From NCBI RefSeq assembly GCF_004011865.1, contig NZ_RKLP01000008.1, forward strand, positions 248,001 to 312,000: a stretch of DNA of 64,000 bases, written 5' to 3'. Positions 34,477-43,076 of this stretch are shown here, one piece after another. The first letter of the stretch is position 1. The number at the start of each line of letters is the position of its first letter. This stretch comes from Prescottella agglutinans. Its GTDB lineage: Bacteria > Actinomycetota > Actinomycetes > Mycobacteriales > Mycobacteriaceae. The notes beneath the pieces were generated by a model. The model was not told where the DNA came from and ran no database searches. It saw only the letters and a program-made list of their open reading frames with translations. A program made the position numbers and the translations under genes.

Positions 34477-35424
34477 TCAGCGCGACGCGAGCGCGAAGCG
34501 CGTCAGTTCCGCGGTGACCTCGTCGGGCGATTCCTGGTGCGCGAAGTGCCCGGCACCGGCGACGCGGTACAGCTGCTGGCCGGGCGCGTACACGGTGGAG
34601 CGTTCGACGGTGTCGGCCAGCACGTACGGGTCGAGTTCGCCGTGGACCTGGAAGACCGGGATGTTCAGGCGGTGATCCATCGCGGTCATGAATCGGCGAC
34701 CGTCCGGGCGGAACTGGCTGCGGAACGCCCACCGCTGGTACTCCAGCGCGGAGTGCGCGACGCGCGGGATCTGCATCGCCGACCGCAGCCGCCGCGCAAC
34801 CTCGGGGAACTCGTCGGACTGCGGCCACGCCGGCCCGGACCGGGCCCGCAGCAGCCGCTCCACCTCGGCGCCGTCGTCGCGGACCAGTCGCCGCTCCGGT
34901 CGCCACGGCACCTGGTAGTCCAGGAACGTCGGCAGCAGTGCCGCCCGCTGACGGCGGTCGCGCAGGACCGCCCGCTTGAGCGCGATCGGATGCGGCGAGC
35001 TGACCAGCCCGATCGATTTCACCAGCCGGGGATGCAGCAGCGCCGTCGCCCAGCACACGAGGCCGCCGTCGGCGTGCCCGATCAGGGTGGCGTTCGAGTG
35101 GCCCATCGCGCGGATCAGGCCCGCGATGTCACCGGCGAGCGTCCAGCCGTCGTAGCCGCGGGGAGGGGTGTCGGTGTCGCCGTACCCGCGCAGGTCGACC
35201 GCGACGGTGCGGAAGCCGGCGTCGGCGAGGGCGGTCAGCTGGTGCCGCCACGACCACCAGATGTCGGCGAACCCGTGCAGCAGGACGACGAGTGGGGCGT
35301 CGGGACGCGACGGACCCGCCTCCGCGATGTGGATGCGGATGCCGTTCGCGTGGATGTCACGATGCGTCCACGGCCCGTCGAAACGGACCGTGGACGGGTC
35401 TGGTTGTGTCACTGGTGTGGTCAC
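34477..35424 (-). CDS. Alpha/beta hydrolase, EphE-like, with altered nucleophile elbow (315 aa)
   Basis: The fold is that of epoxide hydrolases: HGFADIWWSW (oxyanion, 50-59), VDLRGYGDTD, a GELDPYV acid motif and GAGHFAHQ with the base His. The nucleophile elbow, normally GHDWGG, reads GHADGG at 116-121, so the catalytic position 118 is Ala and the Asp is displaced by one. Either the Asp is used from a shifted register or the enzyme has lost epoxide hydrolysis. It is seven bases from the upstream DUF1469-like gene and corresponds to Rv3670 (ephE) by order. GTG start inside a longer open frame. Confidence 0.8.
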   Translation of the reverse strand: MTTPVTQPDPSTVRFDGPWTHRDIHANGIRIHIAEAGPSRPDAPLVVLLHGFADIWWSWRHQLTALADAGFRTVAVDLRGYGDTDTPPRGYDGWTLAGDIAGLIRAMGHSNATLIGHADGGLVCWATALLHPRLVKSIGLVSSPHPIALKRAVLRDRRQRAALLPTFLDYQVPWRPERRLVRDDGAEVERLLRARSGPAWPQSDEFPEVARRLRSAMQIPRVAHSALEYQRWAFRSQFRPDGRRFMTAMDHRLNIPVFQVHGELDPYVLADTVERSTVYAPGQQLYRVAGAGHFAHQESPDEVTAELTRFALASR

Positions 35425-35431
35425 GGCTGGA

Positions 35432-35956
35432 TCAGCCGGCGGTGCCCGTTCCCGTGCCCAGCGGCGAGGCGGCGTCGGGACGCTGCCCCGGCAGCACGGT
35501 TGCGGCCTGCTTGAGCGAGTCGATCGTCTTGTTCGGCGCGCGGAGCTTGCGGACGCGCAGGTAGCCGAGCAACGCGAGGACACCGGTGACGACGAGCATC
35601 AGCACGAAGACGATCAGGAACGCCGCCCAACGATCGAGCCACACGCTGATCAGTTCGGCGAGGAAGAAAAAGAAGAAGAAGGCGCTGAACACCAGCACGG
35701 ACAGCGCGAGGATGAAGAACAGGCTGCCCTGCAGGCCCTTCTTCACCTCGCTGGTGACCTCGGCCTTCGCGAGCTCGACCTCGGCCCGGAACAGCGTCGA
35801 GACCTGGGCGGTCGCGTCCCGGACGAGGGTGCCGATCGATGCGTGCTGCGGGTCGTGGAGGTCGGTGAGGGGAATCGAGGAAACCGTCGTCGGAACCCCG
35901 TCACCGGTGAATCGGCCGCCGTCGCCCGTGACTCCATTGCCGTTGGTGAAGCTCAC
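35432..35956 (-). CDS. Phage-holin-superfamily / DUF1469-like membrane protein (174 aa)
   Basis: The protein has a 60-residue hydrophilic N-terminal part, an amphipathic helix (TLFRAEVELAKAEVTSEVKKG) and two membrane segments, the first interrupted by a run of six Phe, then a basic tail with LRAPNKTID. The AEVELAKAE motif followed by paired membrane helices is typical of DUF1469 (holin superfamily III) proteins, which are cell-envelope proteins rather than phage holins here. GGAGGGG precedes the GTG start. Operon with the EphE-like gene; matches Rv3669 by place. Confidence 0.78.
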   Translation of the reverse strand: MSFTNGNGVTGDGGRFTGDGVPTTVSSIPLTDLHDPQHASIGTLVRDATAQVSTLFRAEVELAKAEVTSEVKKGLQGSLFFILALSVLVFSAFFFFFFLAELISVWLDRWAAFLIVFVLMLVVTGVLALLGYLRVRKLRAPNKTIDSLKQAATVLPGQRPDAASPLGTGTGTAG

Positions 35957-36013
35957 TTCTCGACCCCTCCAGGTTCTTCTCGCGCGCTGGTAGCTCCGAC
36001 TCGTGAGTGGTTC

Positions 36014-37222
36014 TCACGTGTCGGTGGCAGCGGCGCGGGCCTGATGGACCCGTCCGCGTCGCAACAGTAACGCCGATCCGATCAGTGACGCAGCCAACGA
36101 TGTCAAGAGCACCGCGGCCTTCGCAATGTCCGCTTCGCTGCCGTCGCCGATACCCGCGAGCGCAAGATCGGCCACCAGAAGGCTAACCGTGAACCCGATG
36201 GCGCCGAGCACCGACAGGGCGAACATGTCGCGGAAACCGAGCAGACGCGGCTTGGTGGCGATGCCCAGACGGATCGCGAGCCACGAGACCCCGAAGATGC
36301 CGAGGGTCTTGCCGACGAGCAGTCCGAGGATGATCGCGAGCGAGATCCGGTTGGTGAACAACTGGCTCAGGACGTCCCCGTTGATCGGGACGCCGGACGC
36401 GAACAGCGCGAACAGCGGCACACACACCGCCGCCGACCACGGCTGCAGACGGTGCTCCAGTCGGGTCGCGGGCGAGTGCGCCTCGTCCGGGTCGGTGCGG
36501 ACGCGGGTGAGCAGTCCCAGCGCGACACCCGCGAGTGTCGCGTGGATGCCGGCCTCGTGGACGCTGTACCAGGTGAGCAGTGCCAGCGGGACGTAGAGGA
36601 ACGGGGTGGTGATCCGGCGGCGCTGCGCATACCAGTAGACGACCAGGCATGCGACCGCCGACAGGATCCACAGCATGGCGATGGACCCGGTGAAGAGGAC
36701 CGCGATGAGGATGATCGCGATCAGGTCGTCGACGACGGCGAGGCTGAGCAGGAAGACGCGGGCGCTGGCGGGGATCCGTGAACCCGTGAGGGCCAGGACA
36801 CCCAGCGCGAAGGCGATGTCGGTGGCGACGGGGATGGCCCAGCCGCGGTCCATGCCGGGCGCGCCGGCGCCGACGGTGGCCGCGATGATCGCCGGCAGGA
36901 GCACGCCGCCGCACGCCGCGATGATCGGCAGCAGCGCCTTCTTCCGGTCGGCCAGTTCGCCGACGACGAGTTCGCGCTTGAGTTCGAGACCGGCCACGAA
37001 GAAGAAGATCGCGAGCAGGCCGTCCTGCGCCCACGTTCCGAGAGAGAGGTTCAGGTGCAGCGCGCTCGGGCCCACCTGCCAGTCGCGGAGCGCCGTGTAC
37101 GCGTCGGCGAAGGGAGAGTTTGCCCACAGCACAGCGACGGCCGCGGCGATCAGGAGGATGGAACCGCCCACCGTCTCGGTGCGGAGGTAGCGGGCCAGCT
37201 CGGAGCGTGCGGCGGATATCAA
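36014..37222 (-). CDS. nhaA: Na+/H+ antiporter NhaA (402 aa)
   Basis: About eleven or twelve membrane segments with the family landmarks: FFFVAGLELKRE, the VATDIAFAL motif (Thr134-Asp135) of the assembly region and VVDDLIAI with the paired Asp165-Asp166 that bind Na+ and protons. It exports Na+ in exchange for protons at alkaline pH. The predicted start is TTG with AAAGG seven bases upstream. It is not part of the conserved mycobacterial gene order at this place and is likely a lineage-specific insertion together with the adjacent transporter. Confidence 0.92.
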   Translation of the reverse strand: MISAARSELARYLRTETVGGSILLIAAAVAVLWANSPFADAYTALRDWQVGPSALHLNLSLGTWAQDGLLAIFFFVAGLELKRELVVGELADRKKALLPIIAACGGVLLPAIIAATVGAGAPGMDRGWAIPVATDIAFALGVLALTGSRIPASARVFLLSLAVVDDLIAIILIAVLFTGSIAMLWILSAVACLVVYWYAQRRRITTPFLYVPLALLTWYSVHEAGIHATLAGVALGLLTRVRTDPDEAHSPATRLEHRLQPWSAAVCVPLFALFASGVPINGDVLSQLFTNRISLAIILGLLVGKTLGIFGVSWLAIRLGIATKPRLLGFRDMFALSVLGAIGFTVSLLVADLALAGIGDGSEADIAKAAVLLTSLAASLIGSALLLRRGRVHQARAAATDT

Positions 37223-37475
37223 GGAAAGCCTTTCACCTGGGGTTTCGTCGGGTACGGCAAAGCATCGCCGACCAGACTTCCCGGCACTCCTCAGGAGATC
37301 TTAACGCGTTCTTTGCAACCGATCAGTCGGAAAGTGCCGTTTGCTACACCGATCGACCGGAGTGTTCAATTCCTACGGTTTGGGACGAACTTCCACTCAG
37401 TGGAACATGTCGGGAACGCGGGTCCGGTCGTCCGATCGCCGGAATCCGCAGGGATCTGTGCAGGAGCATTGTCAC

Positions 37476-38879
37476 GTGAGCAAAGGTGTCGAGTCCGCCG
37501 AGCGCGGACAGGGTGAGTTAGCGAGAGGCGCCGACGCGGTGGACACGGTCGCGGGGGTGCCGCGCAGTCGCATCGTCGTCGCGAGCATGGTCGGTACCTC
37601 GATCGAGTTCTACGACTTCTACATCTATGCCACGGCGGCGGTATCGGTCTTCCCGCACCTGTTCTTCCCCAAGGGCAACGACACGACGGCGCTGCTGGCC
37701 TCGTTCGCGACGTTCGGTCTGGCGTTCGTGGCCCGTCCCCTCGGCTCGATCCTCTTCGGCCATTTCGGTGACCGGATCGGCCGCAAGGCCACGCTCGTCG
37801 GTTCGCTGCTCACGATGGGCATCGCGACCTTCCTCATCGGTCTGCTGCCGACCTATCACGCCGTCGGCCTGTGGGCGCCCGCGCTGCTGGCGTTGATGCG
37901 CTTCTGCCAGGGCCTGGGCCTCGGCGGCGAGTGGTCCGGCGCGGCGCTGCTCGCGACGGAGACGGCGAAGAGCGGCAAGCGCGCGTGGGCGGCGATGTGG
38001 CCGCAGTTGGGTGCCCCCATCGGCTTCTTCTTCGCGAACGGGCTGTTCCTGCTCCTCACGCTGGCGCTCGGCTACACCAGCAGTTCGAACCCGGACCTCG
38101 ACAGCGCGTTCCTCACGTGGGGCTGGCGCATCCCGTTCCTGCTCAGTGCGTTGATGGTGATGATCGGCCTGTACGTGCGTCTCAAGCTCGAGGAGACGCC
38201 GGTGTTCGCCCGCGCCGTCGCGAACGGCGAGAAGGTCAAGACCCCGCTCAAGCAGGTCTTCAAGACCAGTTGGCGCCAGCTGATCATCGGCACGTTCGTG
38301 ATGCTCGCGACGTACACGCTCTTCTACATCATGACGACGTGGGTGCTCAGCTACGGCACCGGCAAGACCGCCGCCGACGGCGGGTACGGTGCGGGCTTCC
38401 AGTACCGGGACTTCCTGGTGCTGCAGTTGGTGGCGGTGCTGTTCTTCGCGGCGACCATCCCGGTTGCCGGCTGGCTCGCGGACCGCTTCGGCCGTCGCAT
38501 CACGCTGCTCGTCATCACGGCCGCCATGATGGTTTTCGGTCTGACGTTCGGGCTCCTGCTCGCGGCCGAGGGCATGAGCGACGCCCGGATGCTGGTGTTC
38601 CTGATCATCGGCATGGTGCTGATGGGCCTCACATTCGGCCCGATGAGTGCCGTGCTGCCGGAACTGTTCCCCACCAATGTCCGCTACACGGGCTCGGGCA
38701 TCGCCTACAACACCGCGAGCATCCTGGGCGCCGCGGTCGCGCCGTTCATCGCGACGTGGCTGGCCGAGAACTACGGCGTCGGCTGGGTCGGCATCTATCT
38801 GCTGATCGCATCCGCGCTGACGTTCGTCTCGCTGCTGATCATGCGCGAGACCAAGGACGAGTCACTCGACGACGTCTGA
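37476..38879 (+). CDS. MHS-family MFS transporter (467 aa)
   Basis: This is a twelve-segment MFS protein with GTSIEFYDFYIYA in segment one, GHFGDRIGRKATLVG and LGGEWSGA, all typical of the MHS family (shikimate, alpha-ketoglutarate, proline/betaine carriers). The GTG at 37476 is favoured by AGGAG nine bases upstream; the open frame extends 45 codons further but lacks a good ribosome site. It diverges from nhaA over a 253-bp region that holds no gene and probably both promoters. Substrate unknown; it is clearly distinct from the MHS protein of the catabolic island. Confidence 0.85.
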   Translation: MSKGVESAERGQGELARGADAVDTVAGVPRSRIVVASMVGTSIEFYDFYIYATAAVSVFPHLFFPKGNDTTALLASFATFGLAFVARPLGSILFGHFGDRIGRKATLVGSLLTMGIATFLIGLLPTYHAVGLWAPALLALMRFCQGLGLGGEWSGAALLATETAKSGKRAWAAMWPQLGAPIGFFFANGLFLLLTLALGYTSSSNPDLDSAFLTWGWRIPFLLSALMVMIGLYVRLKLEETPVFARAVANGEKVKTPLKQVFKTSWRQLIIGTFVMLATYTLFYIMTTWVLSYGTGKTAADGGYGAGFQYRDFLVLQLVAVLFFAATIPVAGWLADRFGRRITLLVITAAMMVFGLTFGLLLAAEGMSDARMLVFLIIGMVLMGLTFGPMSAVLPELFPTNVRYTGSGIAYNTASILGAAVAPFIATWLAENYGVGWVGIYLLIASALTFVSLLIMRETKDESLDDV

Positions 38880-38890
38880 CGTCCGGTCTT

Positions 38891-38932
38891 CGACGGGCAC
38901 GTCTCCGCGCTGGTGCGGGGACGTGCCCGTCG
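38891..38932 (+). terminator. Terminator hairpin after the MHS transporter
   Basis: The arms 38891-38908 and 38915-38932 pair over 18 bp with one G-U wobble and a six-base loop, 12 bases after the stop codon. Confidence 0.72.
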
Positions 38933-39090
38933 TCGTCCTGCGGGTGGTTGTCCGTAGTCGGAAGAATCTCCATCGGTTTCATTCGCACGCATTCATTGCG
39001 AATTTCCAGTATCTTCCGAAACGCTTGTAATGCGCGGCACCTGAGTTCGAACCCGATTTGTCCCGTATGTGACGAAAAGGAGTTTCCAGC

Positions 39091-39822
39091 GTGCGTAATT
39101 TCGGTGCACCATTCCGAATTCTGGTCACGACAGTGCTCACCGGCCTGGCTGCGTTGACAACGGGGGTCTTCGCACCGACCGGCCTCGCTCAGCCGGCCGT
39201 CGGCGCCCTCACCCTCACGAAGTCGGCCTCGCCGCAGGTGGGCCTCCAGTCGGGGGACACGGTCACCTACACGTTCCTGGTGACCAATGTCGGCGCGGCG
39301 ACGGTCTCCGATATCGGCGTGACCGAACTCGTATTCACGGGTTCCGGCGGGGCGCCCGAGGCCGACTGCTCGTCGACGACGCTCCAGTCGGGGCAGTCGA
39401 CGACCTGTACCGCCCCGTACGACGTGACCGACGCCGACCAGGCCGCCTGCTCGATCAACAACACGGCCGTCGCGACCGGCAAGGATCCGCAGATGTCCGT
39501 CAAGTCGCCGCCGGCGTCGGCAACGGTCGTCACGGACTGCGCCGGCAACTTTGCCGGAAGCGCCTTCCTGCCGGCGGCCCTGGGTTCGTCGGAGCTGGGA
39601 GGGTTGTTCGCTTTGGCGCCGTTGGCCGTCGGGTCCCTGGGGCTGGGGTCGTTGGGCTCGTTGGGCGCGCTCGGTGCAGTGGGCGCCTGGGCGCTCAGCA
39701 CTCCGTACCAACCGCCCGCGGCCGCTCGGTGCCAGGACGCGCCGTACCCGATCGTGCCGTACCTGATCCCGCCGTGCCCGAAGGAGTCGAACCCGAACGA
39801 GCCGAGCCCCGCAGGGCCCTGA
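39091..39822 (+). CDS. Secreted protein with one DUF11-like domain and Gly/Leu- and Pro-rich C-terminus (243 aa)
   Basis: A signal peptide (basic start, hydrophobic core, APTGLAQPA cleavage region near residue 35) precedes a single DUF11-type beta-sandwich: LTLTKSASPQ, GDTVTYTFLVTNVG and a Cys-rich QSTTCTAPYDVT strand, the form seen in bacterial surface and envelope proteins. A Leu/Gly-rich stretch (about 180-215) could be a membrane-interacting segment; the tail is Pro-rich with CQDAPYPIVPYLIPPCP. GTG start with AAAAGGAG upstream. It stands alone between two terminators. Function unknown. Confidence 0.72.
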   Translation: MRNFGAPFRILVTTVLTGLAALTTGVFAPTGLAQPAVGALTLTKSASPQVGLQSGDTVTYTFLVTNVGAATVSDIGVTELVFTGSGGAPEADCSSTTLQSGQSTTCTAPYDVTDADQAACSINNTAVATGKDPQMSVKSPPASATVVTDCAGNFAGSAFLPAALGSSELGGLFALAPLAVGSLGLGSLGSLGALGAVGAWALSTPYQPPAAARCQDAPYPIVPYLIPPCPKESNPNEPSPAGP

Positions 39823-39830
39823 CCGGGAAA

Positions 39831-39869
39831 GACGAGTGGCCCGGGACTTCGCGTCCCGGGCCACTCGTC
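39831..39869. terminator. Bidirectional terminator hairpin between secreted protein and DUF35 gene
   Basis: A perfect 17-bp stem (39831-39847 with 39853-39869) has a five-base loop TTCGC, close to a stable UUCG-type tetraloop. It lies between convergent stops. Confidence 0.8.
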
Positions 39870-39909
39870 TGCGTCGAGGTGCTGCCCGTGCCAGGGCGGG
39901 TGTTCGCGC

Positions 39910-40269
39910 CTAGCGGCGGACGAACATCGGATAACGTTCGCCGGAGATCATTCGCTCGTACCGCACGCGGGCGCGCTTCTGGTTCTCGTCGAGTGCCTCC
40001 TCGATCCACGCGTACGTCCACGGGCCTTCGTCGAGTGCGACGATCGCGATCGTGTACGGGGCGAAGTCGGTGCACGTCCGATCGTGGGAGATCTCCACGA
40101 CGCTCCACGACACGATCGAGCCGTTCCCGGACGCCGGCGTCCGGCTGATCTCGGTGCCGCGGCACGACGAACACGCGGAGGCGTCCGGAGCGAGCAGCGT
40201 GCCGCAGCAGTCGCACCGGCCGATTGTGAAGGCGTCCATCTCGGTGGCGGTAGATCGTTGATCCTGCAT
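39910..40269 (-). CDS. DUF35 OB-fold protein with N-terminal zinc ribbon (119 aa)
   Basis: A rubredoxin-like zinc ribbon (CDCCG then CSSC, about residues 25-45) precedes a short OB-fold (SWSVVEISHDRTCTDFAPYTIAIVALDEGPW). This is the DUF35 architecture, whose members usually sit beside thiolase-like or acyl-CoA enzymes and shuttle or hold acyl-CoA. No thiolase is present here, so the partner is unknown. ATG 40269 is preferred over an internal ATG at residue 12. It lies 140 bases downstream of the STAND regulator on the same strand. Confidence 0.72.
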   Translation of the reverse strand: MQDQRSTATEMDAFTIGRCDCCGTLLAPDASACSSCRGTEISRTPASGNGSIVSWSVVEISHDRTCTDFAPYTIAIVALDEGPWTYAWIEEALDENQKRARVRYERMISGERYPMFVRR

Positions 40270-40408
40270 GGGAGACCTCGACTCAGGGAAGCTTGGGCTT
40301 GTCCGACTCCCACAGTTCCAAGCGGGGCGCCACCCCACGAGGGCAGAACTACCCGGGCCCATACCTGTTTCGTTGACGGGTACGTACCCGCCGGATCGAA
40401 ATCCCTGG

Positions 40409-42739
40409 TCAGACGGCGTCGCTCTGGTCCTGCCTGCCCTGCTCGACCACCCAGGCGGCGATCTGGGTGCGCGAGTTGAATCCGAGTTTCGCCAGGACAT
40501 GTTCGACGTGGCCCTGGACGGTGCGCTGCGAGATGACCAGTTGGTCGGCGATGGCCTTGTTGGTCAGGCCCTGCGCGACGAGGTCGGCGACCTCCTGCTC
40601 ACGCGGGGTCAGGTCGGTCGCGGACCGTTCGGCGTGTGCTTCCTGGGGGAGTCGATCCTCGATGGCGAACGTGACGGTCTCGTCGAGGGTCAGTGCCGCC
40701 CCCTGACGGACGGCGGTATCGAAGGCGCGGTCCCCGAGCGCCCGCTTGACCTGGTCCTCGGTGTCGTCGTGGTTCTCCCGAAGCGCGGGGATGACGATTC
40801 CCTGGTTCCCGACCGCCTGCCACAGCGAACCCGCGGCGCCGACCAGCGTCGCGGTGCGCTCGTACTCGACCCTCGTGGCGGCGATCCAGGCGAGGGCCTC
40901 GACGCAGATCGCGGCGCCGAGCAGGTCGTCGACGCCGCCGCTCAGTCGTAGGGCCTGCTCGAACAGCGGCCGGGCCCGATCGGGATGGTGGCGCCAGATC
41001 GCGAGCCCGCTCGAGCACAGGGCGTACGACCGGTAGATCGATTCCCCACGTGGCTCGGTGATGGCGAGCACTTCCGCGGTGCACTCGGACGCCTTCTCCG
41101 GTTCGTCGAGTGTCGCAAACGCCATCGCCAGGCCGAGGAGCGTGGTGATGTGGATGAGTCGGTTGCTGCCGGCCCGCACGGTGTCGAGAATGCCGCCCAG
41201 TATCAGGATCGCCTCCGGCAGGTCTCCGGAGTAGATCTCGAGGTGACCGGCGGAGTGCGCGACGACGAGGTCGGTCTTCGGATCGCCGAGTCGGGCCGCG
41301 ATGTCGTACGCCTGCTCGATGAGCGACGCGCCGGTCTCGATGTCGCCCTGGTTCGCGGCCAGGACGGTCGCCGCCGCCAACGCCTCTGCGCGTTCCGGGG
41401 TGGGTTCTCCGCCCTGCGCGGTGAGTACACGGTCGATCCAGAGCCGACCCTCGGTGAGTAGTCCGCGGGAGATCCAGAACAGGTACAGCCTGTTCGCGAC
41501 GCGCAACCCGTTCTCGGCCTCGCCGGGTTCGGTGACGCAGTATTCGAGTGCGTCGCGCAGGTTGGACCGTTCGCGCCCGATCCGGGCGATCCACACCGGC
41601 TGGTGCGGCCCGATCCACTCCGATTCGGCGCGGTGCAACAGATCCTGGTACCAGTCCCGGTGCCGCCTGCGGAGTTCGCCGTATTCGCCCGCTTCGCGGA
41701 GGCGCTCGAGTCCGTAGTCCCGCAGCGTCTCGAGCAGCCGGTACCGCACGATTCCGGCGTGTTCCTCGCGGATCAGGATCGACTTGTCGACGAGGGAGGT
41801 GACGAGGTCGAGCAGGTCGTGCGGGGCGAGGCCGTCCGCCGCGAGCACCTCGGCCGCGTCGAGTTCGAAACCTTGTGTGAAGACCGAGAGCCGGCGCCAC
41901 AATTCCTGTTCGGTCTCCGTGCACAGGTCGTGGCTCCAGTCGATGCTCATCCGTAGCGTCTGCTGACGGTCGGGGGCGCCGCGGGTGCCGCCCGTGAGCA
42001 GCCGGAACCGGTCGGTGAGCCGGTCGCGCACCTGGTCGACGGACATGGCGCGCAGTCGCGCGGCCGCGAGTTCGATGGGGAGGGGGAGTCCGTCGAGTTC
42101 CGTGCAGATCGCGATCACCGCCTCCCGGTTGTCCTCCGTGAGCTCGAATCCGGGAACCGCGGCGGCGGCGCGCTCGGTGAACAGGTTCACGGCCTCGTAC
42201 TGGGCCAGCGACTTCACCGAGGTCGAGCGGTCGGGAACCGGGAAGGTCAGCGGCGGCACCCGCAGCACCGTCTCCCCGCCGATCCCGAGGGGTTCACGGC
42301 TCGTCGCCAGGATCCGCAGATCCGGGTTCGCGCGCAGCAGGGTCTCCGCGAGCTTGGCGATGTCGTCGATCAGGTGCTCGCAGTTGTCGAGAACGAGCAA
42401 CAGGTTCCGGGGGCCGAGATAGTCGGTGAGGATCTGGACGGTGGGGACTGCTGACTGCTCGCGCAGGCCGAGGGTCGCGGCCACGGTCTCCGCGACCAGC
42501 CGTGGATCGTGCCGCTCTCCGAACTCGACCAGCCACACGCCGTCGTCGAAGGACCGCCGGGACTCGGCCGCCACCCGCAGCGCGAGACGGGTCTTGCCGA
42601 CGCCGCCGATACCCGTCAGGGTCACCAACCGCGATCCAGCGAGGAGCCGTCTCGTCTCGGTCACCTCTCGGCGCCGGCCGACGAAACTGGTCAGATCGAG
42701 AGGCAGGTTGCCGACCTTGCCTCGCACGGCGGACGCCAT
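40409..42739 (-). CDS. STAND-type NTPase with C-terminal LuxR helix-turn-helix (776 aa)
   Basis: An N-terminal NB-ARC-like ATPase has GIGGVGKT (43-50), LLVLDNCEHL (Walker B) and ILATSREPLGI (sensor). A winged-helix and a long helical TPR-like region (about 330-680) follow, ending in a LuxR-type DNA-binding domain with LTPREQEVADLVAQGLTNKAIAD and RTVQGHVEHVLAKLG. Such proteins are ligand-triggered oligomeric activators. GAAAGAAGG precedes the ATG. Neighbours give no clear regulon; only the DUF35 gene lies directly downstream. Not part of the conserved mycobacterial gene order. Confidence 0.86.
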   Translation of the reverse strand: MASAVRGKVGNLPLDLTSFVGRRREVTETRRLLAGSRLVTLTGIGGVGKTRLALRVAAESRRSFDDGVWLVEFGERHDPRLVAETVAATLGLREQSAVPTVQILTDYLGPRNLLLVLDNCEHLIDDIAKLAETLLRANPDLRILATSREPLGIGGETVLRVPPLTFPVPDRSTSVKSLAQYEAVNLFTERAAAAVPGFELTEDNREAVIAICTELDGLPLPIELAAARLRAMSVDQVRDRLTDRFRLLTGGTRGAPDRQQTLRMSIDWSHDLCTETEQELWRRLSVFTQGFELDAAEVLAADGLAPHDLLDLVTSLVDKSILIREEHAGIVRYRLLETLRDYGLERLREAGEYGELRRRHRDWYQDLLHRAESEWIGPHQPVWIARIGRERSNLRDALEYCVTEPGEAENGLRVANRLYLFWISRGLLTEGRLWIDRVLTAQGGEPTPERAEALAAATVLAANQGDIETGASLIEQAYDIAARLGDPKTDLVVAHSAGHLEIYSGDLPEAILILGGILDTVRAGSNRLIHITTLLGLAMAFATLDEPEKASECTAEVLAITEPRGESIYRSYALCSSGLAIWRHHPDRARPLFEQALRLSGGVDDLLGAAICVEALAWIAATRVEYERTATLVGAAGSLWQAVGNQGIVIPALRENHDDTEDQVKRALGDRAFDTAVRQGAALTLDETVTFAIEDRLPQEAHAERSATDLTPREQEVADLVAQGLTNKAIADQLVISQRTVQGHVEHVLAKLGFNSRTQIAAWVVEQGRQDQSDAV

Positions 42740-43020
42740 CCGTGACCTTCTTTCGGTCTCTTCAGGTCACGGTACGCCTGCCGACCGGGCCGCAGGCCCG
42801 ACCTGGCCGGTCGGCCGTTCGATCGGTACCGGGCACGCCGCCGGCCTACGGGCATCGCGAACAAACCGTTGATTCGGGTGCTTCGCGACGCCGTCCGTCC
42901 GTTTCGTGGCCCGGACTCGTTCGACAGCATTTCGGCGGGTAGCTTCGCGTCGGACTTCGGTCCGGTGCGTGAAAGGCTTTGGGGCGCAGAGGCAGACCTT
43001 ACGCAACCGCTCGGAAACGT
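42740..43020. other. Non-coding spacer upstream of the STAND-LuxR gene
   Basis: This 281-bp stretch between the start of the STAND-LuxR gene and the acs terminator has no convincing gene on either strand. It must contain the promoter of the minus-strand regulator. No strong promoter or operator stands out by eye. Confidence 0.5.
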
Positions 43021-43067
43021 CGAACGGGTGTCCCCCGGACCGTCACGGTCCGGGGGACACCCGTTCG
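43021..43067 (-). terminator. Perfect 22-bp terminator hairpin after acs
   Basis: The arms 43021-43042 and 43046-43067 are exact reverse complements with three bases between them, ten bases after the acs stop. It is the longest perfect hairpin in the window; the sequence is GC-rich with no T-run. Confidence 0.82.
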
Positions 43068-43076
43068 GAGTGCGAG

